A stretch of 64,000 bases of DNA, from NCBI RefSeq assembly GCF_012584455.1, contig NZ_JABAEB010000005.1:124001-188000 (forward strand). The letters are read 5' to 3'. Position numbers and translations under genes: made by a program. Below are positions 1 through 9,556 of this stretch, piece after piece (the stretch's first letter is position 1; every line of letters starts with the position of its first letter). The notes under the pieces were generated by a model. That model was not told the DNA's origin, did not search any database, and worked only from the letters and a program-made list of their open reading frames with translations. The DNA is from Shewanella oncorhynchi (lineage in GTDB: Bacteria > Pseudomonadota > Gammaproteobacteria > Enterobacterales > Shewanellaceae).

Positions 1-605
1 AAGGCATGTGCGAGGAGTTTGGCGCAACAGCAATTACACTGGCGCAGATACCAGATTATCTCCCAAAAGCCGATATCGTGATATCCTCTACCGCCAGCCC
101 TCTGCCTATCCTAGGTAAAGGCATGGTCGAAAAAGCGCTAAAGCAGCGTCGCCATCAACCTATGTTATTGGTTGATATAGCAGTTCCCCGGGATATTGAG
201 CCGGAAGTCGCCGATTTGGATGACGCGTTTCTGTATACAGTGGACGACCTGCATAGCATTATTGAACAGAATATGGCTTCTCGAAAAGAAGCCGCCGAGC
301 AAGCTGAAGTAATTACTGAAGAACAATCTTTCCTATTTATGGATTGGATCCGTTCTTTAGAGTCGGTCGACAGTATTCGCGAGTATCGCAGCCAGAGCAT
401 GGCGGTAAAAGATGAGTTAGTGGAACGCGCCTTGAATAAATTAGCTCAGGGCTCAGACACTGAGCAGGTATTGATTGAACTAGCCAATCGCCTGACCAAC
501 AAACTTATCCACGCACCGACACAGGCCCTCACGGCAGCGAGTCGTCAGGGCGATTTGAATACTCTCGGTCAGTTAAGATCAGCGCTTGGATTAGATAAAA
601 ACTAA
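1..605 (+). CDS. hemA: Glutamyl-tRNA reductase, C-terminal part (cut by window edge)
   Basis: This is the 3' portion of glutamyl-tRNA reductase, which reduces glutamyl-tRNA(Glu) to glutamate-1-semialdehyde, the first committed step of C5 tetrapyrrole synthesis. About 200 residues are visible. They begin inside the NADPH-binding domain ([14 protein letters not shown], then the [13 protein letters not shown] segment) and run into the long helical dimerisation domain ending in SALGLDKN. The frame is open to the window edge, so the start lies outside. It is followed after 14 bases by prfA, the usual enterobacterial hemA-prfA-prmC order. The gene looks intact as far as it can be seen. Confidence 0.95.
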   Translation, partial: GMCEEFGATAITLAQIPDYLPKADIVISSTASPLPILGKGMVEKALKQRRHQPMLLVDIAVPRDIEPEVADLDDAFLYTVDDLHSIIEQNMASRKEAAEQAEVITEEQSFLFMDWIRSLESVDSIREYRSQSMAVKDELVERALNKLAQGSDTEQVLIELANRLTNKLIHAPTQALTAASRQGDLNTLGQLRSALGLDKN

Positions 606-619
606 GGTTAGCGAGTTAA

Positions 620-1711
620 ATGAAGGAATCCGTTATCCGCAAGCTGGAAGGCTTGCTCGAGCGCAATGAAGAAGTCATGGCTTTGCTGGGTGATGCTAGC
701 GTCATTTCTGATCAAGACAGGTTTCGTGCGTTATCGAAAGAATACGCCCAGTTAGAAGACGTTGTTGCTGGCTTTAAAGCCTATCAGCAAGCGCAGGCCG
801 ATCTCGATTCTGCCAAAGAAATGCTGGAAGAAGACGATGCTGAAATGCGTGAAATGGCGCAGGAAGAGATGAAAGCCGCTAAGGCCAAACTCGAGCAGCT
901 CGAAGACGAATTGCAAATTCTATTATTGCCAAAAGATCCTGACGACGATAAAAATGCCTTCGTTGAGATCCGCGCTGGTGCAGGCGGTGACGAAGCGGCT
1001 ATTTTTGCCGGTGATTTATTCCGCATGTACAGCCGTTATGCTGAAGCGAATCGCTGGCAGATCGAAATCATGAGCTGTAACGAAGGTGAACATGGTGGCT
1101 TTAAAGAAGTGATCATGAAGGTCAGCGGTGACGGCGTATACGGCAAACTTAAGTTTGAATCCGGCGGCCACCGTGTACAGCGTGTGCCAGAAACCGAATC
1201 CCAAGGACGTGTGCATACTTCAGCGGTTACTGTTGTGGTACTCCACGAAGTACCTGAAGCTGAAGCGATTTCAATCAATCCAGCCGATCTGAAAGTTGAT
1301 ACCTACCGTTCATCGGGCGCGGGTGGTCAGCACGTTAACAAAACTGACTCAGCTATTCGAATCACCCATATTCCTACCGGGATCGTGGTGGAATGCCAAG
1401 ATCAACGTTCGCAACACAAGAACCGTGCCCAAGCCATGAGTGTACTGGCCGCACGTATTCAAGCTGTTGAAGACGAAAAACGCCGTAGCGCTGAAGAATC
1501 GACCCGTCGTAGTCTGGTTGCCAGTGGCGATCGCTCCGAACGTGTACGTACTTATAACTTCCCGCAAGGCCGCGTGAGCGAACACCGTATCAACTTGACC
1601 TTATATCGATTGAACGAAGTGATGGAAGGCGATCTCGATGCGATTTTATTGCCTTTGATGCAAGAGCATCAAGCCGATCAGTTAGCCGCACTGGCTGACG
1701 AGCAGGGGTAA
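620..1711 (+). CDS. prfA: Peptide chain release factor 1
   Basis: Class I release factor, 363 residues (E. coli RF1 has 360). It recognises UAA and UAG in the ribosomal A site and triggers hydrolysis of the peptidyl-tRNA ester. The catalytic GGQ lies at residues 235-237 in [14 protein letters not shown]. The codon-reading PxT tripeptide is present as PET around 190-192 (RF1 rather than RF2 type). The N-terminal third is acidic, helical domain 1. It sits 14 bases after hemA and 2 bases before prmC, whose product methylates the GGQ glutamine, so the three are very probably cotranscribed. Confidence 0.97.
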   Translation: MKESVIRKLEGLLERNEEVMALLGDASVISDQDRFRALSKEYAQLEDVVAGFKAYQQAQADLDSAKEMLEEDDAEMREMAQEEMKAAKAKLEQLEDELQILLLPKDPDDDKNAFVEIRAGAGGDEAAIFAGDLFRMYSRYAEANRWQIEIMSCNEGEHGGFKEVIMKVSGDGVYGKLKFESGGHRVQRVPETESQGRVHTSAVTVVVLHEVPEAEAISINPADLKVDTYRSSGAGGQHVNKTDSAIRITHIPTGIVVECQDQRSQHKNRAQAMSVLAARIQAVEDEKRRSAEESTRRSLVASGDRSERVRTYNFPQGRVSEHRINLTLYRLNEVMEGDLDAILLPLMQEHQADQLAALADEQG

Positions 1712-1713
1712 TT

Positions 1714-2562
1714 TTGTCAGATCAATCTAGCATAGCCGAAGCCCTGCAATGGGCTTATGTGCAGTTAGCATCAACCTCTGAATCCGCTCATCTGGATGCA
1801 GAGGTTTTGTTGTTATATTGCCTCAATAAAAGCCGCAGCTATTTGTATACTTGGCCTGAAAAATCCCTAACGATTGAACAGTGGAAACGCTTCCAGCAAA
1901 TGGTACAGAAACGCCAAAAAGGCGTACCTGTGGCACATATTGTCGGTGAGCGCGAATTTTGGTCGTTGCCTTTTATCGTCAACGACACCACTTTGATACC
2001 ACGTCCTGATACTGAAATTCTGGTTGAAACCGCCTTGAACATGCCGCTTTCCACCTACGCCAAAGTGCTCGATTTAGGCACTGGCACTGGGGCAATTGCG
2101 CTGGCGTTGGCCTCTGAGCGTGAGTCATGGCAAATCACCGCGGTCGATAAAGTCGATGATGCCGTGGCTTTGGCTATCGCGAACCGCGAGAACTTAAAGC
2201 TGCCACAGGTCGAAATTCTCCAGAGTGACTGGTTCAGTGCCGTAAAGTCGCGGGACTTTGATTTAATCGTTTCAAATCCGCCCTATATTGATGAAGCTGA
2301 CGAACACTTGCACCAAGGTGATGTGCGTTTCGAGCCCCAAAGCGCGTTAACCGCCGCCGAGGAAGGCTTTGCCGATCTTTACTATATTGCCAACACAGCT
2401 CGAGATTACTTAAAGCCTAACGGCTATATCCTGCTCGAACATGGTTTTGAGCAGGCTGTGAAACTCAGAGCTAAGCTTATCGAACTGGGCTACGAGAATG
2501 TCGCCACAGTGCGAGACTTTGGCAGTAATGACAGATGCACTATGGGTAAATGGGCGGAGTAA
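1714..2562 (+). CDS. prmC: Release factor glutamine N5-methyltransferase
   Basis: SAM-dependent methyltransferase (282 residues) that methylates the glutamine of the GGQ motif in release factors. The SAM-binding motif VLDLGTGTGA is near residues 118-127. The catalytic NPPY motif is at 188-191 and positions the glutamine amide. An N-terminal helical substrate-binding domain precedes them. The start is a TTG two bases after the prfA stop; no ATG nearby fits the family N-terminus (MSDQSSIAEALQWA). The gene ends just before a strong terminator at 2611, so the hemA-prfA-prmC unit probably ends here. Confidence 0.95.
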   Translation: MSDQSSIAEALQWAYVQLASTSESAHLDAEVLLLYCLNKSRSYLYTWPEKSLTIEQWKRFQQMVQKRQKGVPVAHIVGEREFWSLPFIVNDTTLIPRPDTEILVETALNMPLSTYAKVLDLGTGTGAIALALASERESWQITAVDKVDDAVALAIANRENLKLPQVEILQSDWFSAVKSRDFDLIVSNPPYIDEADEHLHQGDVRFEPQSALTAAEEGFADLYYIANTARDYLKPNGYILLEHGFEQAVKLRAKLIELGYENVATVRDFGSNDRCTMGKWAE

Positions 2563-2610
2563 TAACTCTGCTTTAAGTGAAGATATTTACCTAGTTATGC
2601 CGATTTATCG

Positions 2611-2641
2611 AACGCCATTGGTTATTGCCAATGGCGTTTTT
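2611..2641 (+). terminator. Rho-independent terminator after prmC
   Basis: An 11-bp perfect stem (AACGCCATTGG pairing with CCAATGGCGTT) with a 6-base loop is followed by a T run. It lies 49 bases beyond the prmC stop and closes the hemA-prfA-prmC unit. The facing GNAT gene ends at 2698. Confidence 0.9.
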
Positions 2642-2697
2642 GTCTTCTAGAGGGCGACCTTAAGTTGGTGTAAGGTGAAGATCCCAAACCTTAAACA

Positions 2698-3117
2698 TCA
2701 CAACACTTTTACCATAAAGAATTTACTGCCGGTTTCTGGGTAGGCTTGTTGTATCCACTGCACGCGATAGTCGTGGCGCTCATAAAAGGGCTTAGCTTGA
2801 AAATCTAAGGTATCGAGTAGGGCAAATTGGCAGCCGCGTTCTTTTGCTTGGCTTTCTGCGGCTAATAATAAGTGCGTGCCTATACTTTGGTGTCTTAAAG
2901 AATCATCGACCCACAGATAATCGATTAACAACCAATTGCCGAAGGTTTTGCCGCTTATTCCCGCTAACAGTTTACCTTCGGTATCTTGTAATTTGAGGCC
3001 GAGATTTTTACGGCTAAGCCCCTGCCATTGGACTTGGTTGAACTCGACAATTTTTTGTTTTATAGCGTCGGCGAACTCGGTTGATTCATCGTTAATTAAG
3101 CTTAAATTCATCGTCAC
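2698..3117 (-). CDS. GNAT family N-acetyltransferase
   Basis: A 139-residue single-domain acetyltransferase of the GNAT fold, transferring acetyl from acetyl-CoA to an unknown amine. The acetyl-CoA-binding signature is recognisable in the middle (LWVDDSLRHQSIGTHLL, a variant of R/Q-x-x-G-x-G/A). It is followed by AKERGCQFALLDTLDFQAKPFYERHDYR, the usual beta5-alpha4 stretch where the C-terminal 'F-Y-x-x-x-G-Y/F' block sits. It lies on the opposite strand between prmC and sirB2, two genes that are adjacent in E. coli. The substrate cannot be told from sequence. Confidence 0.85.
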   Translation of the reverse strand: MTMNLSLINDESTEFADAIKQKIVEFNQVQWQGLSRKNLGLKLQDTEGKLLAGISGKTFGNWLLIDYLWVDDSLRHQSIGTHLLLAAESQAKERGCQFALLDTLDFQAKPFYERHDYRVQWIQQAYPETGSKFFMVKVL

Positions 3118-3230
3118 TTCTCGTTTGATTTTTTATGATGTTAGCTCTGAATATCTAGGCTGATAGGCATTGGTATGCCGCCAAGGATTAGGGTAAACTA
3201 GCGCCTTTGTCACTGGCCATAAGTATCGTA

Positions 3231-3626
3231 ATGGAAACTTTTTACAGTCTATATCCTGCGGTTAAACATCTGCATTTTACCTTTATCGCGTTGAGCGTGT
3301 TACTGCTTACCGTGCGCTTTGTCCTGCATCTGCGCCAATCGGCTCTGATGGAGAAGAAGCTGCTCAAGATAGCGCCCCATGTTATCGACACTTTCCTACT
3401 GCTGTCGGGCTTAACTTTGTGTTTTATGATCCAGCAATTTCCTTTTGTGGATCCTTGGATGACCGAAAAAATCGGTGCTGTAGTTGCTTACATTGTCCTA
3501 GGCGCCATTGCCATAAAAGCGAACAGAAACAAATTGTTCAAAGTGTTTGCTTACTTAGGCGCGATAGGTTGGTTGGTTTATGCTGCTAAATTGGCTCATT
3601 TTAAACAAGCGGTATTATTGGGTTAA
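3231..3626 (+). CDS. sirB2: SirB2 family membrane protein
   Basis: A small integral membrane protein (131 residues from the ATG at 3231) with about four hydrophobic helices, matching the SirB2/YchQ family named after a Salmonella regulator of invasion genes. Its biochemical function is not established. The ATG giving METFYSLYPAVK was chosen over an in-frame upstream TTG at 3207 because it matches the usual family start. The stop overlaps the next start by one base (TAATG), so it is translationally coupled to sirB1. In E. coli the pair sits between prmC and kdsA, as here in broad outline. Confidence 0.85.
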   Translation: METFYSLYPAVKHLHFTFIALSVLLLTVRFVLHLRQSALMEKKLLKIAPHVIDTFLLLSGLTLCFMIQQFPFVDPWMTEKIGAVVAYIVLGAIAIKANRNKLFKVFAYLGAIGWLVYAAKLAHFKQAVLLG

Positions 3627-4414
3627 TGGGTAACTACACTCTGCAAGATGGCATTTCATTGCCCGAGTCGGCATTGGATGTAGGTGCGCACCTTGGATTT
3701 TCTAAACTTGAAGCCGCTAAATGGGCTTGGTTTGAAATGGCGGGAGCCGTATTAACTCATTACTTGGTTGATCAACAACAGCGTTTTAATGCGCTGTTGC
3801 ATTGGTTTTACGAGGATTTAGGTTTTTGTGTTCGTGAGAACTACTTCAGTACAGAGGCGGCAGATTTAGGTACTTGCTTAATTAGTCGCCAAGGTAATAG
3901 TACTACGCTGGCGACGGTATTGATGTTGCTTGCGAAGCAGTTAGATCTTGAATTCGAACCCATATTGCTACCTGGCAATACGGTGTTGCGTTGTAAGATT
4001 GGCGGTGAAGTGAGTTATTTGGATCCTTTAACGGGCAAGGAACTCACCCGTCACCAGTTGCACGTGTTAGTGCGCGGCGAGTTAGGTAATGCTGCTGAGC
4101 TTAAGGCAAGTTACTTAAAGCCTGCAACGGTGAAAAAACTGCTGACGCGTATGCTGCATGAGCTTAAGGCGGGTTGCATAGTGTCGCATCAATTTGAGGC
4201 AGCGATGGAGTGTTGCAGTCTGCTGTTGCAATGGCATGTTGACGATGTACATTTGAATCGTGAGCGGGCATTTATTGCACAGCAGTTGGGTTGTATTAAT
4301 GTGGCCGCCGCCGATCTGCAGCATTTTGTTGATAATAGTCCTCACGATCCCGTGATCGAGATAGTGAAGATGCAGCTCAAAGAATTAAACGAACACGCCG
4401 AGGTTTATCACTAA
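3626..4414 (+). CDS. sirB1: SirB1 family protein (transglutaminase-like/TPR)
   Basis: A 262-residue cytoplasmic protein of the SirB1/YchA family. The N-terminal two thirds correspond to the SirB1 N-terminal, transglutaminase-fold-like region (CVRENYFSTEAADLGTCLISRQGNSTTLA, where related proteins have a cysteine-containing block). The C-terminal part is helical and tetratricopeptide-like (RERAFIAQQLGCINVAAADLQ). It overlaps sirB2 by one base. Its role is unknown. Proximity to release-factor and Kdo genes is conserved across gammaproteobacteria. Confidence 0.85.
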   Translation: MGNYTLQDGISLPESALDVGAHLGFSKLEAAKWAWFEMAGAVLTHYLVDQQQRFNALLHWFYEDLGFCVRENYFSTEAADLGTCLISRQGNSTTLATVLMLLAKQLDLEFEPILLPGNTVLRCKIGGEVSYLDPLTGKELTRHQLHVLVRGELGNAAELKASYLKPATVKKLLTRMLHELKAGCIVSHQFEAAMECCSLLLQWHVDDVHLNRERAFIAQQLGCINVAAADLQHFVDNSPHDPVIEIVKMQLKELNEHAEVYH

Positions 4415-4417
4415 AGC

Positions 4418-4442
4418 AGAGCCTTTCGGGGCTCTTCTTATT
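4418..4442 (+). terminator. Probable terminator after sirB1
   Basis: A short stem AGAGCC/GGCTCT with a 6-base loop is followed by a T-rich but interrupted tail (TCTTATTTATT). It lies just after the sirB1 stop. It is weaker than the prmC terminator. Confidence 0.55.
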
Positions 4443-4570
4443 TATTCAACTTTTATTAACGAATTCAATCCGCAAAAATAATAACACTGGGCAGATGGAA
4501 GTTTGACCCAGGGACTTAAAAGTTAAGTCTCTAATAAAAATAATAACTGTATCAACAGGGAGAAATTAGC

Positions 4571-5818
4571 ATGACAAGCACGGCTTTAGTGACGAACGAT
4601 GCCACGGCGTTAGGAATACTCGCGACAATTCTAGGTTTTGTATTTTATACCAGTAGCAGTAGTCATCCTTTTTGGCAGAAGTTTTATCGTTTTATTCCCG
4701 CCCTTTTATTGTGCTATTTCTTGCCATCGTTATTGAATACCTTTGGGGTAATCGATGGTAATACCTCACAACTGTATTTTGTGGCATCCCGTTATTTGCT
4801 GCCAGCTTGTTTAGTCTTATTGATTTTAAGCGTTGATTTAAAAGCTATTTTAAGTTTAGGGCCGAAAGCTTTGATCATGTTTTTAACTGGCACTGTCGGT
4901 ATCGTTATCGGCGGCCCTATCGCCTTGTTGCTGGTGTCGGTTATTGAACCTTCTTTAATTGGGGTCGATGGCCCCGATGCGGTATGGCGTGGTATGACGA
5001 CCTTAGCGGGGAGCTGGATTGGTGGCGGTGCAAACCAAGCTGCAATGAAAGAAATTTATGATGTGGGCGGTAATATTTTCTCTGTGATGGTGACAGTCGA
5101 TGTGATAGTCGCCAATATTTGGATGGCAGTGCTGCTGTTCCTAGCCTCAAAAGCGAAAGAGATCGATGCTAAAACCGGTGCGGATACTTCTGCAATTGAA
5201 GCGTTAAAAGATAAAGTTGAAAAGTATCATGCTGAAAATGCGCGTATTCCTAATCTGCGCGATCTTATGCTGATTGTCGCTGTAGGCTTTGGTATCACAG
5301 GTATTGCTCATATCGCCGCTGATTTTCTGGGGCCATTTTTTGAAGTGAACTATCCTTGGACCGCAGATTACAGTTTAACCTCTAAATTCTTCTGGCTAGT
5401 GGTGATAGTCACAACGATTGGTTTGGCGATGTCATTCAGCCCAGTGCGTCATTTAGAGGCGGCGGGGGCATCAAAAGTGGCTTCAGCCTTCCTTTACATC
5501 TTAGTTGCGACCATTGGTCTACATATGGATGTGAGTAAGGTGCTCGATACGCCATTGTACTTTTTAATTGGTATTGTGTGGATGATCGTTCACGCAAGCT
5601 TTATGTTACTGGTGGCTAAGCTGATTAAAGCCCCGTTATTTTATATGGCCGTAGGCAGCCAAGCGAATGTGGGTGGCGCTGCGTCAGCCCCTGTAGTTGC
5701 GGCGGCATTTCACCCCGCTTTAGCACCCGTGGGCGTACTGTTAGCCGTATTAGGTTATGCGTTAGGAACCTATATGGCATGGATTTGTGGTCAAATTTTA
5801 CAGTTAGTTGCGGTATAA
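4571..5818 (+). CDS. DUF819 family membrane protein (YjcL-like)
   Basis: A 415-residue polytopic membrane protein with around ten to eleven hydrophobic segments, recognised as the DUF819/YjcL family. Characteristic glycine-rich blocks are GSWIGGGANQAAMKEI (about residue 150) and GSQANVGGAASAPVVAAAF near the C-terminus. These resemble the paired conserved loops of anion and sodium/dicarboxylate-type transporters. The substrate is unknown. A good purine-rich site (AGGGAGAAATTAGC) precedes the ATG. It sits between sirB1 and kdsA, where E. coli has no such gene, so it looks like an insertion into an otherwise conserved string. Confidence 0.8.
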   Translation: MTSTALVTNDATALGILATILGFVFYTSSSSHPFWQKFYRFIPALLLCYFLPSLLNTFGVIDGNTSQLYFVASRYLLPACLVLLILSVDLKAILSLGPKALIMFLTGTVGIVIGGPIALLLVSVIEPSLIGVDGPDAVWRGMTTLAGSWIGGGANQAAMKEIYDVGGNIFSVMVTVDVIVANIWMAVLLFLASKAKEIDAKTGADTSAIEALKDKVEKYHAENARIPNLRDLMLIVAVGFGITGIAHIAADFLGPFFEVNYPWTADYSLTSKFFWLVVIVTTIGLAMSFSPVRHLEAAGASKVASAFLYILVATIGLHMDVSKVLDTPLYFLIGIVWMIVHASFMLLVAKLIKAPLFYMAVGSQANVGGAASAPVVAAAFHPALAPVGVLLAVLGYALGTYMAWICGQILQLVAV

Positions 5819-5864
5819 CCGCCTTAGCTCCTATTCACCGCTGGGAAAGGTTCCAGCATTTTAG

Positions 5865-6725
<861 letters not shown>

Positions 6726-6763
6726 TCTCAAGCTAAGACTTAATGAATTAGTGACTTAATCCC

Positions 6764-6795
6764 AAAGCCTCGACTCGTTCGGGGCTTTTGTTTTT
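6764..6795 (+). terminator. Rho-independent terminator after kdsA
   Basis: A 10-bp stem (AAAGCCTCGA with TCGGGGCTTT, one G-T pair) with a short loop is followed by TTTTGTTTTT. It lies about 40 bases past the kdsA stop. Confidence 0.85.
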
Positions 6796-6913
6796 CAGTT
6801 GAGGAATGTGATTGGTATAGCCCCGTAGCTATCTGAAACATTAATGTTTTATGATGGGCTTTGCCTAACAATCTTGTTTTTATAGCCGACCAGATTCTTT
6901 ACGGAATACCTTT

Positions 6914-7786
6914 ATGTGGATCTTACTCACTTTGCTGGCGGCATTTATGCAGGCTTGGCGTAATGCGTTTCAAAGCCAGCTGAGTAAAGAAGTGAGTGTT
7001 GCGGGCGTGACCTTAGCGCGTTTTATTTGGGCTGGGCCGATTGCCGCCGTGTATCTGGCGAGCTTATATCTTTGGCAGGATGTCGGAATCCCCGATTTTA
7101 GCGACCGTTTTATCGGTTTTATTCTCGGAGCATCGGCGATGCAAATCCTCGCGACGGGCTTGATGGTGAAATTGTTCAAGCAACAGAACTTTGCCGTTGG
7201 TGCCGGGCTAGCCAAGAGTGAAGCTGTGGTCGCGGCAGTGTTAGGCACAGTGTTTTTTGGGACGCATTTATCCCTTTTAGGTTGGTCGGGAGTGTTGTTG
7301 GGTGGTGTGGCAATTTTTCTCATTAGTGCCAAACAAGGCCTGCGAAGTCTGTCGCTCAATACGGTATTGATTGGTTTAGCCTGTGGTACTTCGTTTGCGC
7401 TGACATCGCTTTGGGTACGAGAAGCGAGTTTATGTTTGAATATTGGTTTCCCCCATAGCGCAGCTTGGGTGTTGCTATTTGTGATAGGCCTACAAACTTT
7501 GCTGTTAGTCAGTTATTTGTTGCTTAAGGATGAATTTACGCTGATAGCATTATGGCAACGACCTAAGTTGACTTTACTGACAAGCATCGCCAGTTGTTTA
7601 GGTTCTATCGGTTGGTTTAGTGCTATGTCGTTGCAGGCTGTGCCCTATGTTAAAACTTTAGGTCAAGTTGAAGTTTTCTTTATGATCTTGATTGCCACCT
7701 TTTGGCTGAAGGAAAAAGTAAAGATAAAAGATATGCTAGGGTTAGTCTTGATCGCTATCGCCGCTATTTTGGTGATGTGGGAATAG
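6914..7786 (+). CDS. EamA/DMT family transporter
   Basis: A 290-residue inner-membrane protein with about ten hydrophobic helices in two homologous halves, typical of drug/metabolite transporters. Landmarks include an N-terminal ALARFIWAGP-like segment after TM1 and the C-terminal GQVEVFFMILIATFWLKEKVKIKDMLGLVLI block. That block is the conserved end of the second EamA repeat. The substrate is unknown; the family exports metabolites, amino acids or nucleotide sugars. It stands alone between kdsA and a c-di-GMP phosphodiesterase gene. Confidence 0.85.
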   Translation: MWILLTLLAAFMQAWRNAFQSQLSKEVSVAGVTLARFIWAGPIAAVYLASLYLWQDVGIPDFSDRFIGFILGASAMQILATGLMVKLFKQQNFAVGAGLAKSEAVVAAVLGTVFFGTHLSLLGWSGVLLGGVAIFLISAKQGLRSLSLNTVLIGLACGTSFALTSLWVREASLCLNIGFPHSAAWVLLFVIGLQTLLLVSYLLLKDEFTLIALWQRPKLTLLTSIASCLGSIGWFSAMSLQAVPYVKTLGQVEVFFMILIATFWLKEKVKIKDMLGLVLIAIAAILVMWE

Positions 7787-7946
7787 ACTAAATTAATAGA
7801 AGGTGTGATGGTTTTTTAGACTAAAATAGAACTCGATTCAGTGTGTTTATATCAAGCAAACATTCGCTGAGATACAAATATACACACGTCTTGCTCCATA
7901 GATTTTGATACCATTTTTAACCGAGCGCTGTGCGAGTTAAGGATAT

Positions 7947-9467
7947 ATGCGAAAAAAGTTAGCAAAATTAAATCTGTCATTATGGCAATGGCTGGCAGTC
8001 ATATTGTTTCCAATTGGAATTGCTGCTGTCGCAAGTTATCTTTCTGCACAGTATTTTGTTGAAGATAAAGTCAAAGGTGTGGGGGCTATTTATGTGAGTC
8101 ATATTGATACTTTGGTGTCCCATGCTAATGAAATCAGCCATTATGCATTGGCATTGAAGGATTCTGAGTGTCAAGAGTTATACAACTATATGTTGTTCCA
8201 ACCCTACTTTCGCTCGGCTTTAATATATGATTCACAACATGTTTATTGCTCTTCTAAAACCGGTGATATTGATACTCCCCTGAGCATTGTTAGTGCTACC
8301 GAAAATCTTGAAATATCTAACCAGTTTATTATTACGGGCACGCCTTTTATGCCTGAGGTGCCCGCGATAGTGTCATCTAAATGGGACCCTAAATCTAAAC
8401 ACGGTGCTGCTGTCATTATTGAAGGACAATATTTATTAGATTCCTTTGTACAGCCCGATGTGTTTCCTAGCGCAGTTATCAATGTCGCTTTATCCATCAA
8501 TGGTAAAACGATTCCTGAATCACTCGAGTTTATCAAAAATGAGGTAATGACTTTAGATTCTGAGGATCATCGTTTTTCGGTGTTACTAGAAATGTCACCT
8601 GCTTTTTTTAGGCATTTTTTTTGGATATTTTTTGCTATCTCATTACCCTTTAGTATTATTTTGATTACGGGTTCTATCTTGTTTGTGCTCTATTCACGGT
8701 TATCTCGTCACTCCCTTGCTGATGATATTCGTAGCGGGATAGAGAACGAAGAGTTCTTTTTGGTTTATCAACCTGTGATCTGTGCTGAGGACGGTAAGGC
8801 CAAAGGAGTCGAGGCATTAGTGCGTTGGCAGCACCCACAAATGGGCTTAGTACGGCCTGATTTGTTTATTCCTATCGCCGAAGAGAGCAAGTTGATTGTT
8901 CCATTGACCAATTATATCTTCGAAAAGGCATTAAAAGATTTTGCTAATATGAGGGTTGAATCGGGCTTTAGAGTCGCGTTCAACGTGGCGCCAGAGCATT
9001 TCACCCAAGATGATATCGAGTCGAAATTTATTCATCTGCGGGATTCTTTGGATCGTATTGGCGTTAAGCCTTTAATCGAAATCACCGAACGGCAATTATT
9101 AACGCCGGATATTTGCCAGCGCATTGAAAGCTTACGCCAGTTGGGGATTTTAGTGGCTATCGATGACTTTGGTACTGGGCAAACAACCTTATCTTTGTTA
9201 CAAACCATGCCATTGGATTACTTGAAAATCGACAAATGCTTCATCGATACCATAGGGCAGGACTCTGTGACTTCCCACGTGCTCGATACCATTATCGAGC
9301 TCTCCCACAAGATGAATTATGTGGTGGTGGCTGAAGGGGTTGAAACGCAGGAGCAGGCGGACTATTTGACCAGTCGCCAAGTCCATTTTTTACAAGGTTA
9401 TCTCTTTGCTAAGCCGATGAAGCTGGCGGATTTAAAGTTATGGTTAGTCGAACATTTCAAAAAGTAG
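7947..9467 (+). CDS. Cyclic di-GMP phosphodiesterase with periplasmic CSS-motif sensor
   Basis: A membrane-bound EAL protein (506 residues) predicted to hydrolyse c-di-GMP. Two hydrophobic helices (about 13-33 and 223-250) bracket a periplasmic domain. That domain has a cysteine at 75 and the CSS triplet at 101-103, the hallmark of CSS-motif PDEs whose activity responds to periplasmic thiol redox. The EAL domain begins near 265 and keeps its catalytic set: GVEALVRW with E289, NVAPEHF, IEITERQ, IDDFGTG, LKIDKCFID, VVAEGVET and QGYLFAKP. It should therefore be active. There is no GGDEF domain and no linked partner gene. Confidence 0.92.
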   Translation: MRKKLAKLNLSLWQWLAVILFPIGIAAVASYLSAQYFVEDKVKGVGAIYVSHIDTLVSHANEISHYALALKDSECQELYNYMLFQPYFRSALIYDSQHVYCSSKTGDIDTPLSIVSATENLEISNQFIITGTPFMPEVPAIVSSKWDPKSKHGAAVIIEGQYLLDSFVQPDVFPSAVINVALSINGKTIPESLEFIKNEVMTLDSEDHRFSVLLEMSPAFFRHFFWIFFAISLPFSIILITGSILFVLYSRLSRHSLADDIRSGIENEEFFLVYQPVICAEDGKAKGVEALVRWQHPQMGLVRPDLFIPIAEESKLIVPLTNYIFEKALKDFANMRVESGFRVAFNVAPEHFTQDDIESKFIHLRDSLDRIGVKPLIEITERQLLTPDICQRIESLRQLGILVAIDDFGTGQTTLSLLQTMPLDYLKIDKCFIDTIGQDSVTSHVLDTIIELSHKMNYVVVAEGVETQEQADYLTSRQVHFLQGYLFAKPMKLADLKLWLVEHFKK

Positions 9468-9484
9468 CATCATGATGTAAGTCA

Positions 9485-9514
9485 GCCATCAGGGCGCCTT
9501 GGTGCCCTTATGGC
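9485..9514. terminator. Strong hairpin between convergent EAL gene and amtB
   Basis: A nearly perfect stem (GCCAT, one bulge, AGGGCGCC paired with GGTGCCCT and ATGGC) has a 2-base apex. It lies between two convergent genes. It lacks a clear T tract, so termination may be bidirectional and only partly intrinsic. Confidence 0.55.
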
Positions 9515-9556
9515 TATTGAACTGTCTTAACTAAAGGTTCTGGCTCGAGGTTCTGA